A stretch of 64,000 nucleotides of DNA from Anthonomus grandis grandis (GCF_022605725.1 NC_065550.1:9796001-9860000); one strand, 5' to 3'. Positions 11,749 to 23,559 are shown, counted from the first letter of the stretch. Numbers and translations: made by a program. The notes: generated by a model not told the origin, from the letters alone.

Positions 11749-13333
11749 ATGAAAATCTACTTAGCTCTCACGCTTCTAACAAGTTTTTACTTTATTACCA
11801 CTAACAGTTTTCCCCAAACTGACGTCACAGGATCGGTCCCAGGTTACACTCAACTGAAGCAGGATCAAATCAGATATCTACAAAATAAGGGATTTGGGTC
11901 TACACAAAAAACTTTTAGACCTACCACGGTAAAGAAGTATAAATGTAGAGAAGCTTAAAGCAACTATAAAAGAATTAGATTTTTAAGAATGCGTTCTTAA
12001 TGTGTAATATTTAAATTTATATTTAGGCTGCATATGAAGAAGAAGAATACGAAGACGAATTAGATAATGCACCAGAGGGCACCCAAGACAGACAACCAAC
12101 GTACGCCTATGCCACGTCACCCCCTAAGACCTCCTATTATGCTGCTATCACCCCAAAAGGCTACGTTAGGCCTGATTCAAGGCAAGGACAGCAACAACAA
12201 CAACAACAACAGTACAGAAGAGCAGGAGAAAAAATTGCTGTATGTTATATCTTAATATCTAATATCCGGTATACTTTGAAGCTAATATTATAATGCCTAA
12301 ACTAATATTATGCCCTTTTTTAAGCCACTACGACATTTTTTTTAAACAATTTGTTATATTTTTTGTATCTATATAGCAACCAAATAACAAGCTAGAGGAA
12401 GAAGAGGAAGAAGAAAAAGAGGAGGAGCCAGATAGATTGACTCTTCTACTACCCCAGTCCAAATTCCAATGTACTGGTAAGAAAACTGGATACTATGCTG
12501 ATGAAGATTTGGGCTGTGAGATCTTTCATTATTGTCATGACAATGCTAGACATTCCTGGATATGTCCCGAAGGTTTTACTTTCCATCAAGTAAGACATTT
12601 TTTCTGTAGTGACTTTTTATAGTACATTGTCTCTAATTTTATAGATTCAGCTCATCTGTATGCCTCCTAGCGGTGACAACATATGTGAAAAGTCCTCTGA
12701 TTATCACTTTGTAAATGATTACTTATATAAGCCATTAAATTTGGAAGAATATCAGCAAAGGCCAAATACCAGTTTAAGATACTCAGACAGGTATTTTCCT
12801 GATTCATATAGATCTAGATACGACGAAGAAGAGGAAGAAACAAGGCCTATCCAACATCAGAATTCTGTAAGTTTAAACAATTTTTCTGATGTTTTATCAG
12901 TTATATAAAAGAATGATGTTTCTATAAAATAAGTACACGGTAAATAAAATAGAATATAAGGTTATTCAAGTAATTGCCTGTACTTATCTTATTAAAAAAA
13001 GGCTTCAGCTAAAGTTAGGCTTCACAAATACTTTTCGTAACGCAAACATACCAAGTATCATGCAAAGAAAATAATTAATTTCTCAATTTAAAAATATTGC
13101 TCATTAATAATAAACAATAATATTTTTATGGAATATTTGCTAATACATCGTTTTATTCTTAGGTTCGCGTGACAAATCCTCCAAGATATCAACCAGTTCC
13201 ATCAACGACGTTTCGTCCCCAATCTCAACTAGGACAAGTCTTCAGATCCCCTGAAGAGATCAACATTAGTTTACAGCAAAGAAGGCCGCAATATTCGACA
13301 GCAAAATATATCGATGTATATCAAAAAAAATAA
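11749..13333 (+). CDS. Secreted cuticular protein with one chitin-binding type-2 domain (CPAP1-like), 5 coding exons
   Basis: Exons 11749-11928, 12027-12239, 12377-12589, 12645-12866 and 13163-13333 are all phase 0 with GT-AG introns and give about 332 residues. The N-terminus is a signal peptide (MKIYLALTLLTSFYFITTNS), so the product is secreted. Exon 2 holds an acidic patch and a seven-Gln run coded by CAA/CAG repeats. Exon 3 opens with a Glu/Lys run, then the domain begins. Six cysteines at residues 163, 178, 184, 194, 207 and 216 have spacing 14-5-9-12-8, the peritrophin-A/CBM14 pattern that binds chitin; the intron between exons 3 and 4 splits the domain before Cys5. Aromatic residues typical of the fold (GYYAD, FHYC, HSWICPEGF) are present. 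The C-terminal third is Pro/Gln/Arg/Tyr-rich and disordered. A single domain plus long low-complexity tails fits CPAP1 cuticle proteins rather than gut peritrophins. Expected role: chitin organisation in cuticle. Confidence 0.88.
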
Positions 13334-13619
13334 ATTAGAATAATTCCAGTAAAAATGGATATTTGAGTCAAAAAAATCATTTTAAATGTGATACATCTTC
13401 ACCTATGTACTCATTTCAATAAGCTAACTGCAGCCATTTTTAGGTGTATATCTTTAATGTCTAGTATAATATGCTCTATTCACTCTCTTTTAATTCTTAA
13501 AACACAAAATATTTAGTAAATCAAATATCTTTTTTTTGGAATGTGTATATAACTTATTTACTTTATTCAATTTATTGTAATGTAACTATTTAATTATTTT
13601 TAGGTTATGTTATTTTTTT

Positions 13620-13625
13620 AATAAA
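13620..13625 (+). terminator. Candidate polyadenylation signal
   Basis: AATAAA about 290 bases after the stop codon of the chitin-binding gene and the clearest such hexamer downstream of it. Another AATAAA-like sequence overlaps the stop codon itself and is too early to be useful. Confidence 0.4.
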
Positions 13626-15009
13626 ATTGTTTAAAAAATTAATAGCTTTTGGCAACTTTATAACACGATTTTTTGGTCAATTTAAAATTTTACTACTCAG
13701 CAAACGGTTCGCAAAGCTCAAAAAAATATAAAGTGAAAGCATTAAAGACACATTCTAACATCTGTGCATCGCTTTGGGATATACTAAGCCAAAAGTATGG
13801 TTGTTGTAAATCAGAATATACCCGGGATTACAAATTAGTCGATATTAGCTTCTTATTTTACTTATATATTACCGAACAAACCATTTTAAGTTGTTTATTA
13901 CTGGAGCTTAGCTAAGACTCTTCTTATATTATATATGGGGTATTAATGTTATAAAAATACAATGTAAAAAGATTGATTAATTATTGAAATATATATGAAT
14001 AGTTTTTAAGATACAGGGTGTAAAAGTTTAAATTTTCTTTTAATAATTATATAAAAACTAAAAGACAATAGGCAGTGCATCTATTTATTTTAAAAAGGAT
14101 CCCCTTCTTTGTTATGATGGAACATCTTCTATCCTCAGCCCAATAAAATTTCGATCGTTCCAGACGTTAATTTTGTATTAAAAACTTATTGGCCCAATAC
14201 AATGTGGGTTAACATTGTCCAATACAAAAAGAGTATGAAAAATTACATAATGTATTACACAAACATGACTCCAAATAACTCCACCTACAACATAAGTATT
14301 ATTTGTACAGAACTTATTATTTTTAATTAAGAAAAACGGGATTTTATATTTGTCTCTTTGTTGGGTATTAAACCAATTATTATTCGTCGTTTATCAACTT
14401 ATATAATCCTTGTAGTAAATAGTACAGATAGCTACATACAAATTCATTTTAATTGGCGGGCTTGTTAAAAATTTGATTCATTCATTTAAATTACTTTCAA
14501 TTCTGTTCGCTTATTACTGTTCTTAGTCCGTGCATTCCAAACTGTAAAAGCACCTTCATAGAAACACTTGGATGAGGTTATCGTCGAATTAGGAATCCTT
14601 TTTACGTTAAAGCAGCACCGGCAATGTTGCTATCATGATATCCATAGAAATCAAATCAATAGAAATCAATCCATCAGAATGCCAAACTTGTTAAATAGTG
14701 CCAGAATTTGAGTACACTACCTTAAAAGCTCTTCATACTTACCTTTATTAAGCCATACAAATGTACAAAAATTGGCACCACATAAACGATTAATATACTT
14801 TATTCCTGTTATTATGCTGATTCAAGTAGAAATGTGCTTTATTTTTATAAGTAAACTTCCCAAGTTTTTAACAAATCATATTACAAAAAATTGTCTAAAA
14901 CTTTGACACACGATATCTTGAAAACTTATCGTTAACAAATTTATTAATAAATTTTATATATTTCGTAGAAAAACCTAATAAAATAAAAAAAGCATACAAA
15001 AACAGAATG
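13626..15009. other. Stretch with no recognisable gene
   Basis: Mostly AT-rich. A TACAGGGTGT motif near 14012 resembles the end of the miniature and mariner elements seen elsewhere, but no matching inverse end was found nearby. The 80-codon frame at 13673-13915 has no recognisable domain. Region 14560-14720 is less AT-rich but gives no convincing coding match on either strand. Confidence 0.5.
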
Positions 15010-15125
15010 AAAAAAAAAACATAAAATAAAAAATCATAAAACGGTTCTACCATTAACCAAAACTCTTTATTTTACTCTCGCCAAATGTTTTCCTAACGAT
15101 TTTATCATCTTCGGAAGAACAATAA
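15010..15125 (-). repeat. Interspersed repeat with decayed hammerhead-like core, copy 1
   Basis: On the minus strand this matches the plus-strand copy at 21988-22075: both run through CCGAAGATG, a short stem, GTTAG, GAAAAC or GAAAC, and then the shared tail AGTAAAATAAAGAGTTTTGG (the plus-strand copy differs by one base). In this copy the stem II arms (GATAAAATC / GTTAG) are decayed. The repeat element itself is not identified; Penelope-like terminal repeats and retrozyme-like non-autonomous elements carry such cores. Confidence 0.5.
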
Positions 15126-15559
15126 AACGGAGTTTGAACTTTGAGTTTTGCGGAAAAAAATATATGTACTTGATTTTGAATGCCATATAAGTATAAGTAT
15201 GTATTTTATTGTGCATTGTAGAGCTTTTAACTAACTTCGACCGTGAGGTTGGAAGATAAAGATTATGCTCCCCATTGCTAAGTGGATAACTGTGAGGTTG
15301 CCTTTCTGGAAGAATTGCTGATACGTACAAATAAAAGTTGAAATAAGTAAACGGCTTAAAATATAAATAAAGAAGAAAAAGTTAATATTTTATATTTTTT
15401 TAAGAAGTCTGGACAGGGTGTCCTACTACTTAGCCGCAGCGAATAATGAATAGCTCTCTTTTGTAGTTATTTTTAAACTACTAGGGAAAATATGCAAAGC
15501 TTAATTTTTTGGCTATAGCATCGATTGCACATCGATGGTCCCATTATTAGGACTTGTCT

Positions 15560-16420
15560 ACAATAATTACCAAAAATTTGATAGATTCAACGGTGGCTAA
15601 ATTGATGTTATAGAGTAAAAAAGGTTCAAACGTATTTTTCTATGACAACACTTTAGTTTTAGAGACGATAATGTACAGACACTTTTAATTGCACCAATAT
15701 TTAATTGTGTGATCATCTGATACGGTTCTATGTAGTTCCTTAATTCCCGGGTTGCCCCAAACAAAGCTTGTATAGTTTGCAAAGAGGTTTTGCCGCTAAT
15801 ATCCAGACTAGCAATGATATTTATAAGTGCAAAAATAAAATAATCCCCAGAACTGAACCTTGAGCTTTTCCATATTCCATCGGCTTATAAGAAGACGTCA
15901 TCGTATTAATCCCTAAAATCTCGCTTCTGTTAATAGTATAAAACTTAAACCATTCGAGAAGCTTCCTTTAAACCCGTAGTGCTGCAACTCAATAATTAAG
16001 ATTTTATAATTTACACACTTAAAAGCTTTAGACAAATTGCATTAAATGTTTGCCGTCGAGTCATCTTTGCTTAAACAAGAGTATACTCTACTAAAAAAGG
16101 AAAACATACCATTGTTGGTGCATTTGTTACTCAGGAATCCAGATTGATGAGATTTAAATATTTTAAATTTAAACAGAAAAGAAATAAGTCTTTTTTATCT
16201 TTCAATAATATTGGATAACATTGGAAGAAGTGTAATTGAACGATAATTCCAGACTTGATCTCTATCACCTCCTTTATGCAACGGAATAATAGTTGCCGTT
16301 TTTAAGTACCTCGGAAAAGCGAAAAGCTAAAATGACTTATTATTTAAGTTCGTAAGATGGTTTAAGGTGCGTTATGGCAGATTTGAAAATATTTTTGAGA
16401 TAAGTCTATCTATCACAGAT
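15560..16420 (-). pseudogene. Non-LTR retrotransposon reverse-transcriptase relic
   Basis: Minus-strand translation gives ordered reverse-transcriptase blocks interrupted by stops. LKTATIIPLHKGGDR and NYRSITLLPMLSNIIE (about 16330-16205) are the fingers motifs. QSGFLSNKCTNN with SKAFKCVNYKILI (about 16145-16000) is the region before the first catalytic Asp. QGSVLGIILFL near 15870 is the block before the catalytic YADD box. The YADD box itself and everything after it are lost or unrecognisable. The motif style is that of Jockey/CR1-type LINEs. It is far more decayed than the LINE at 29460-32870. Confidence 0.65.
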
Positions 16421-19400
16421 GATGATTTGTTTCTAAATATCATTTATTATACTGCAAAGCTCTGCATGCGCGTGAAAAAAAATTATATAAATTATCATTA
16501 GGGAGGTATAAAAATGGATCAACGCGAAAATTGAGATAAAAATGTTCTAAACTTTAGGTACTTAGGCCAAACAACTGATTTCTCTATAACTTTCTCTGTG
16601 ATGATATCCATTCTGAGTTTTAAAAAAAAAAGTAAGACATGCCTTTTATATGTATTTTTGTCCTCTACATTTTTGCAATCCTTGCGATACTAAAAAAAAA
16701 ATTGTTTCTCAGTGAAAAAATTAAAAAAGTCATTTTTGGTGACTTTGGCGCCCTCTAACTTTTCGAATTTTGGTTCTACAGCTTCGGGCCCATGAGATGA
16801 ATTGTAGAGCACAAAAAGCTTTACATTTTATGTTCAATAAGTTTTTCTGTATGACTCGCTGTTTAGCTGGAAACTCGATTTGAAAAACTTTTTGAGTTTC
16901 CCAAAAAAGGGGAGGGGGGTGAGACTCTCAATTCCGAGGACTTAAGCTTTTCTTCGGAAATAGAATCGACCCTCAAAAAATTAGTGACTTGGATAGTTTA
17001 AAAAAAAAATTACAGATTGACTGTACTACTGTGTCATTATCTAGCTTTGTTAGTAGCGGTGCTACTTTTTTATTAGAGAGCCATTAGAAAAGTTGCTTCT
17101 TTTTCCCTAATTTTGTCAAGCTATAAGAGTCTTTCTAATGAAAAGAATGACTTGAAGGAAAAAAGAATTGCTTTACTTCATCTTAACCAATACCATAGAT
17201 ATTATAATTTTCTCTTCAAAAGTCCAGGTCGCTAGGAAATCGCTCTGATGCTAGCATTAATTTAATACTGCTGTTTGTGTGCTTTTCAAAACATGCACGT
17301 TAATGTTGATCATGGAAGAAGGAAAGAAAAAGATTTTAATATCAGAGGATCCCTCAAATACATATAAAAAATTTTTAATAGAATTATTTAATAGTATTAT
17401 ATTCAAACAAGCAATTTTTAGAATAGACATATAGACGAATATTTAGAAATGATTTACTAGTATTATATACTTAATATTTAATTAAAAAAAGGAGCATTGC
17501 CTTAATAACTTAAATATACAAGAATAAAATATATAATTTTCAAGTATTTGTAAACTTTTTATGTATATAACATAAATAGACTATTGGACAGACTGTGATA
17601 TAATTTAACATCTCTTTTAAAAAACTAGCTTTGAGACGCTTTTAGGAAATTATAATTTCAGAGTTTCAGAGTTCATGGACCTCTGAAACCTAATGTCCTA
17701 GTGGCTTAATATCGAGTCCAGGCAAAAACCTGAAAGCTTCAAAATAAAATAGAAGATGCGAATTTTCTATCCGAAAGTATTAAAAATATATTTTCTAAAT
17801 CGGATCTAAATAAATAGAGTATCCCACAGCAACTATTTGTTTTTATAATAATTGTGGTCGTAATATTTTAGTTTCAGCGATATTTAAAATTATATCTCTC
17901 AGATACAATTTCAAATTAAAAATTTAAAAAAAATCTTCAAATTTAAATTAAGGAAGATGTAAGAAATAAAGAAAAATTAATCAAGAAGTTATTTAAATGT
18001 ACAATAATAATTTCAGTAATACTGATTATATATTGTGTATGCAAGTTATGAAGAGAAAAAAAATTGATACTTGATACACGAGTATTAAGCATATTTTACA
18101 AACTTTTTTTGCTTAAAACTTTTAGTTTTATGGGTATGAATGTTCCATTTCATCGGTAAATTATATCAATACCAAATTGCAAATAAAAAATAATTTTGAT
18201 AATTTGCTGATTATTAGACAAAATAATGACAAATATTTATTCTGCTGCCATCTGTGATCAATCATATTAGCTGCATAATACAAAGGAAAGTAAACATCAT
18301 TACACGAACGAATAGTAAAGGATAGAAAAACAGTGGAAAGAAGAGAGATAATTAGTTAAAGAACACCATCAGCATCATCTAATAATATGTAGGGAGAACA
18401 GTTGGTTAGTCTCACAGAAAACAGACCAGGGATTTTTCCTCTTTGTGTTCTGTGGTTAGTCTTGATGCGTTGCTGAAGGATCCATTATGCGGACGAATCA
18501 ACAGCGGTTGAAGAATTTGATGGAATGTTTCCAGCCCTGACAGGCTAGAAATGTTTAATCTTTATATTCTATATGGAGGATAAGATTGTTTGTTTCTTTA
18601 ATGCATTTGCAGATTTATGTTGCGTCGTTATAAAAATATAATATAATAATAAAATATAATAGCTATAATATATGGTGAGATCTACATATTGGATAAATTT
18701 TTTGAATGTATTAGTTACTAATAAGTTTTAAGCATACGATATCTAAAATTAAACATTGTAATTTTTTTTATAAGTGATGAAATAATTTAAATTTCGGATA
18801 ACGTAATATATAAATAGTATATTCATTATCATACAAAATTTGTTAAGGTTTTTGTTTAAATAAATTATAATTACTTACGAATTAACAAGTTTTTTATATT
18901 TTCTCAAGTATATAATTTTAAAATTTTATTAAAATGTCTTTTTTAATTCCGTTATAAATAATATGGAATAAGTTATAATGTTATAAAGTGTAAGGTATAT
19001 ACAGGGTATTTTCACAGCTTATACATTTATTTTAACTGCTTTGTAAAACTCGTCGAAAAGAGCTGTTATCCCAAAAATCACCTATATTAAAGTTGCATAA
19101 TAAGAGAATTACTTTACATTAATAGAAATTATTTAAAAAAAATCTTCATTATAAGTTAAATGGTTAATATTTTTACAAAAACACTCTTCATAATATACGT
19201 TATTAGGTACAAATTAAAAGTATCTAAAATAACATTATATAGGGTAATGTGATTGTTCTTAAATTTAAACTATGCAGTAAAAAAATTAAGAACCAGATAA
19301 AATCATTTGCATATTGTTGTCATTTTTACATACTTTTAGCTTTGATAAATATATCGAAATATATATTGAAAATAACAATGACCATAAAAATCTACGAAAT

Positions 19401-20411
19401 GCCTACATTTCAATCTCGAAGGGTAGAAGAAAGAAGAGGAGGGAAGGGCTGAAGAGAGTTTCTGCGTTTAGTTTAATGATTTATGCAAATATCAAACCAT
19501 TTTAATTAGGTTTGAAATAACTTCTGATTTATAAAGTTTTAAACGGTTTTTTAAATCCAAGAAAAAGCAGCAATAATTTTTAATCTCTCTCTCAATAAAA
19601 TTCAAAGAAAAAAACATTAAATGCCTTGCATGTGCATTGCTTTGACTAAAAGCTTAAAATAACATTCAAGAAAATAAAACTACAAAAAAGACATAGAGAG
19701 AGAGACATAGAGATAAGAAGTAATTATATAAAATATTTTTTTTTTAAATATTAATACGATTTGTATTCTCGTAAATATACCAATTAAGTATATAAATAAA
19801 ATCTATATTGTTATGACAAATTTATAATTAATTACGTATTTTGATGGGTATTACGACACCATTCCAATAAATATCAATTTAGAAAATACTATGTCAAATG
19901 CTCAATTATTGAAACGAAGAAAGAATTAGACTTGTTCATGTATTTAGAAGTAATATGATTTTAAATCTTTAACGTTACCGTTTTATTTAATTCATTCTAA
20001 GTCCAATAATTCTTAAACACAATAATTCTTGACATATAGCTTTTTTATATACCCAGGTGCTAAGAATTTATTTATCGACCTAATTCTACCTAACTTAATT
20101 TTTTATTGAAATTTAAAGGAAAGAAAAACCTATCAACCTAATTTAAACGAACGTTTTGGTATTTATATGTACTACCGCTACCAAGGTAAATCAAATAACT
20201 TCACTAAATCAAATACTTTTTTTACACTGATACTTGTTTGACTTCGACAAATAGAAATTGATATTACAATTCAAATATAAGATAAAAAAAAGTGTTTTCA
20301 ATTTTAAGTAATAATAAACTATAAAAAAAATTTAATTTTGAAGTTTAAAATTAGAATTTAGAAAAATATTGAATCGATCACCGGAAAGTACTTTTCGTAA
20401 AATATATAAAT
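16421..20411. other. About 4 kb with no recognisable gene
   Basis: AT-rich with long homopolymers. Region 16700-17100 contains moderately complex sequence (GGCGCCCTCTAACTTTTCG, a G-run at 16910) that may be part of an unidentified DNA transposon. A more complex island at 18290-18560 carries no long frame. TATACAGGGTATTTTC at 18998 resembles one end of a miniature element without a partner. Frames at 19249-19505 are AT-driven and run into a purine-rich tract. Confidence 0.5.
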
Positions 20412-21987
20412 ATACTCGCCGGCACAAAATTCCGCCACCCTGAAATATTGGCCAACTTTGATGTTTTATAAATTTTTAATTTTTTTTCAGATTCTCACGA
20501 TTTTGCCATCAGTTTTTAGATACATTTGTTGTGATTTTTTAAAATCATTTTGTAAAGTAGCATTTTTCGATTAGGCTATATTATACAGGAGTAAAACAAA
20601 CTGTTGTTTTTTCTCGTAATTTCAAAAGACCCTGTAGGAAAATTAAGGTGGATTATTTTGTTTACATACTGTTCCTTGTAGAGAATACATCTTTGATGTA
20701 TTCTAAACATTTCGATTTTTGATTCATTCCATTATCTCATTTCTAGCAAAATTTTTATTAAAACGCTGATTTGAAGCTTATTTTTAGATAATTAATGTCA
20801 AGTTTTCGGTTAAAAATTATCGACGTTGGCTAAGGACGCAATTAATGTGACATAAAGTTTGACAGTGTCACTATTATAATTTGTTGTTTGTCAATATGGT
20901 ATTAACTCCAGCAGGCGTGGGTAGAATTGTTGCGTTAATAGAGGATGGCCGTAGCAAAAGTTATGTCGCCCGTACTCTGAAATTTCCGCGGTCTACAGTT
21001 CGAGATGCCTGGAATAGGTATTTACAGACGGAAATTTTTATTAGACGACAAGGCTCTGGCAGGAGCAGAATGACCACTGCAGCTGATGATCACTTTGTCA
21101 CCATTAGTTCTTTAAGAGATCGAAGATCTACTGCTGTGTGTCTAAAAAATGACTTGCGAATACTTCATGGAGTAAGTGCAAGTGAAAGAACGATACGTAG
21201 AAGATTAGCAGAAGCTGGACTTAATTCACGAAGGCCAGCAAGATGTCCACAATTACTTCCTCGGCATCGACAACACCGACTGAGGTTTGCAAGATCGCAT
21301 TTTGAGTGGACTCTAGAACAGTGGGCAAACGTACTATTCACAGATGAATCCAGGGTTTATTTAAGGACGCCGGATGGTCGTGAGCGGGTATACAGACGTA
21401 GAAATGAAAGATATGCTGACTGCACCATTTCAGAACAAATCTCATATAGTGGCCGTTCAGTCATGATTTGGGCGGGTATTTCTACCGAAGGACGCACCAA
21501 TCTTGTATTTATTGAAAATGGAGCTCTAACCGCCCACCGTTACATTGAGGAAATCCTTCAAGAAGTTGTTGTCCCATATGCTCCATTCATTGGGAACCAA
21601 TTTACATTAATGCATGATAATGCTAGACCTCACGTTGCACATGTAGTGAGCGAATATCTGGATGAAGTTGGACTCCCAAGATTGGAATGGCCCGCATGTA
21701 GCCCGGATCTCAACCCAATAGAACATCTTTGGGATCAACTTAAAAGGGCCGTTCGTCGTCGTCCTGTACAACCACAAACCTTGCAAGACTTACGACTAGC
21801 GCTGATCGAAGAATATGAAGCTATTCCTCAAGAAAGAATAAGAAACCTTATTCATTCGATGCCGCGAATACTGCAAGCTGTTATTGCTGAGAGGAGGAAA
21901 TACACGCTATTAAATTTTTTTTTTAATTAACTTTATGATATACCTTGTGTTTGTTTCTCCTAATAAAAATACGCTTCAAATCAGGCA
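20412..21987 (+). mobile_element. Tc1-like DNA transposon, right end truncated
   Basis: The left part begins near TACTCGCCGGCACAAAATTC at 20412. The segment GCTGATTTGAAGCTTATTTTTA at about 20764-20785 is matched in inverse by TAAAAATACGCTTCAAATCAGGC at 21965-21987 (two differences), which fixes part of the terminal inverted repeat. If the left arm runs from 20412 to 20785, about 350 bp of the right arm is missing: the sequence switches at 21988 to an unrelated repeat. The element is therefore one-ended, though its transposase frame (20896-21930) is open throughout. Confidence 0.75.
20896..21930 (+). CDS. Tc1-like DD34E transposase, open reading frame intact
   Basis: A 344-residue transposase, the usual length for the Tc1 family; it would cut and paste the element in the nucleus. 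I chose the ATG at 20896 over an upstream TTG. Residues 5-115 form the paired helix-turn-helix DNA-binding region (SKSYVARTLKFPRSTVRDAW is helix-turn-helix 1, with the basic GSGRSR hinge after it). The catalytic triad is visible: Asp150 in LFTDES, Asp241 in MHDNARPH and Glu276 in SPDLNPIEHLWD, with 34 residues between the last two, hence DD34E. There are no stops or frameshifts, and codon use is less AT-rich than in the relics nearby. The right terminal repeat is lost, so this copy could at most act in trans. Whether it is expressed is unknown. Confidence 0.9.
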   Translation: MVLTPAGVGRIVALIEDGRSKSYVARTLKFPRSTVRDAWNRYLQTEIFIRRQGSGRSRMTTAADDHFVTISSLRDRRSTAVCLKNDLRILHGVSASERTIRRRLAEAGLNSRRPARCPQLLPRHRQHRLRFARSHFEWTLEQWANVLFTDESRVYLRTPDGRERVYRRRNERYADCTISEQISYSGRSVMIWAGISTEGRTNLVFIENGALTAHRYIEEILQEVVVPYAPFIGNQFTLMHDNARPHVAHVVSEYLDEVGLPRLEWPACSPDLNPIEHLWDQLKRAVRRRPVQPQTLQDLRLALIEEYEAIPQERIRNLIHSMPRILQAVIAERRKYTLLNFFFN

Positions 21988-22075
21988 TCTTCTCCCGAAG
22001 ATGCTAACATCGTTAGCGAAACACATGTCGACAGTAAAATATAGAGTTTTGGTTACTAGTAAAACGATTTAGTGA
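21988..22075 (+). repeat. Interspersed repeat with hammerhead-ribozyme-like core, copy 2
   Basis: CCGAAGA (21995-22001; the canonical core is CUGANGA, so one base differs) is followed by a perfect 6-bp stem II (GCTAAC 22003-22008 / GTTAGC 22012-22017), then GAAAC (22018-22022), a very short palindromic stem III region (ACATGT) and GTC at 22027-22029, after which a type I hammerhead would cleave. The bases before the core (TTCTC) can pair imperfectly with GACAG after the cleavage site as stem I. The layout matches minimal type I hammerheads described in Penelope-like elements. The same tail is found at 15010-15125 on the minus strand. Confidence 0.5.
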
Positions 22076-23559
22076 TTTGAGTGTCACACTAAAGTCTATC
22101 TTTAAAACTTAAAACATCATAAATATCTCTAAACTTATTAGCACATTTATTGTAACCAAAAAAAAACCTAAAATGAATCCTTTTTGCAGGAAAATAATAC
22201 ATTGCTTTAAAATAAAAATAACGAATAACATTAATATTCACAAATATTAAAATAATCATCAGTAGTGCTCAGAACGCAGATAAGTAAATATCTTTATACT
22301 AGAAACAAATAATACTAGATTAATTCATCAATGGCTAAATAGCTTAAAAAATTGACAAGTAGACTTAAAACCAATAACCCTATGATGTATTGGTGAAGGT
22401 GCTGGAAAAATTTTGATGGCAAGTAATATCTTACATCAGAAACCAAAGGTAAATGATTAAATTTTTTAATTCTTCTCGTTGTTCTTATTGTACATGGAAA
22501 TTAATTCTAATTAAAGCATAAAAAAATATACAAAGTAATTTATTTAAAATAAAAATCAACCTCCATCATTTTGAAAATATTTTAGATGTTGGCATGGCAT
22601 CCATATCTTGTATAGTAGCAATTAATAAAGAAAGATATTTAAAAAATAGAATTTAATGCAAGACTAAGGCATAAAGTTGATAATTAATATAGCCAAAGAT
22701 TTAAATATCGTCTCTAAAAGGGGACATAAATTATCATAATCTTAAATAATGCGGTCAAAACACAGTAAGAAAAAACGAAACAATCTTTGGGAAGCAGGTG
22801 TTTCTAACCAAACATCGCATCAGAAACCAAAAAAAGAAGCATGTCTTTATCATTATTTTTAATTGCTTTTTCGATGTTGTAGCTAATTTATTCAAACTAC
22901 GAATATGGCAAAACAAATTTCGCCCAAGAAATATAATCGTAAAAATCTTATTAATCCTCCGAAACTTATGTCGCTGTTTGATAAAATTCGGGTTGGTTAT
23001 ATAATTAAAACCATATAAGAAAAAAGTCGTCAGATTTACATAAACTTTGCAATTCAAATGTAGAGGTTTTTACACGAATCTAAAAATATTTAGATACATC
23101 TTTTTGGAGTAAGGTATTTCGTATTTTTTCAAAACATAATTTCACAATCACAATTTTTTTTTAAGATAAAAATAAACTTTACTGTAAAAGTATTATAATA
23201 ATACGACATACGGTATTTTTAATATGCATCAGTGGTAAGCTTAATTCTAAGTTGCAAACAACTGAAGAATATTTTGTAGAAAACGAATTAAAGCAGTTGA
23301 CAGCAGATTTTGTAAAGAAAATCATAGAATGTGAGAACAGGAATGAAATATTCGTATTTTATTTACTGATAAGTCTTTTTTTTTCACTTTATAGACATTA
23401 GAATTGATCTGTTAGGTAGGTAGGTTAATCAACAAAAAATAAACATTTAAATATTTTTAATAAAAGTATGGTTACATGGGTCGGTATTTAAGAAAACTCA
23501 ATTATTAAGCACTTTTTTTATTAGCAACATAAATGAAGAGGAAGATCTTAATTTATTTG
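22076..23559. other. Stretch with no recognisable gene
   Basis: AT-rich. Frames on both strands at 22755-23057 overlap each other and give no domain on either strand. Nothing else is identifiable. Confidence 0.5.

Noticed and set aside
12191..12212. CAA repeat as a non-coding microsatellite
   Set aside because: It lies in phase inside exon 2 of the chitin-binding gene and codes for Gln, so it is part of the protein.
14012..14240. TACAGGGTGT motif that could start a miniature element
   Set aside because: No inverse terminus found within reasonable distance.
14580..14680. Possible mariner piece with an HDS-like motif on the minus strand
   Set aside because: Surrounding residues do not follow the transposase motif order; similarity too short.
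15411..15430. GACAGGGTGTCCTACTACTT, mariner-type end
   Set aside because: Only one end seen and no TA before it; adjacent sequence is a LINE relic.
19680..19710. GA-rich tract that could be a microsatellite or a CRISPR-like repeat
   Set aside because: Only a short irregular GAGA run; no spaced repeats. No CRISPR array or prokaryotic feature exists in this eukaryotic window.
22755..23057. 100-codon minus and 68-codon plus overlapping frames
   Set aside because: They shadow each other, and neither shows a domain or a plausible start context.
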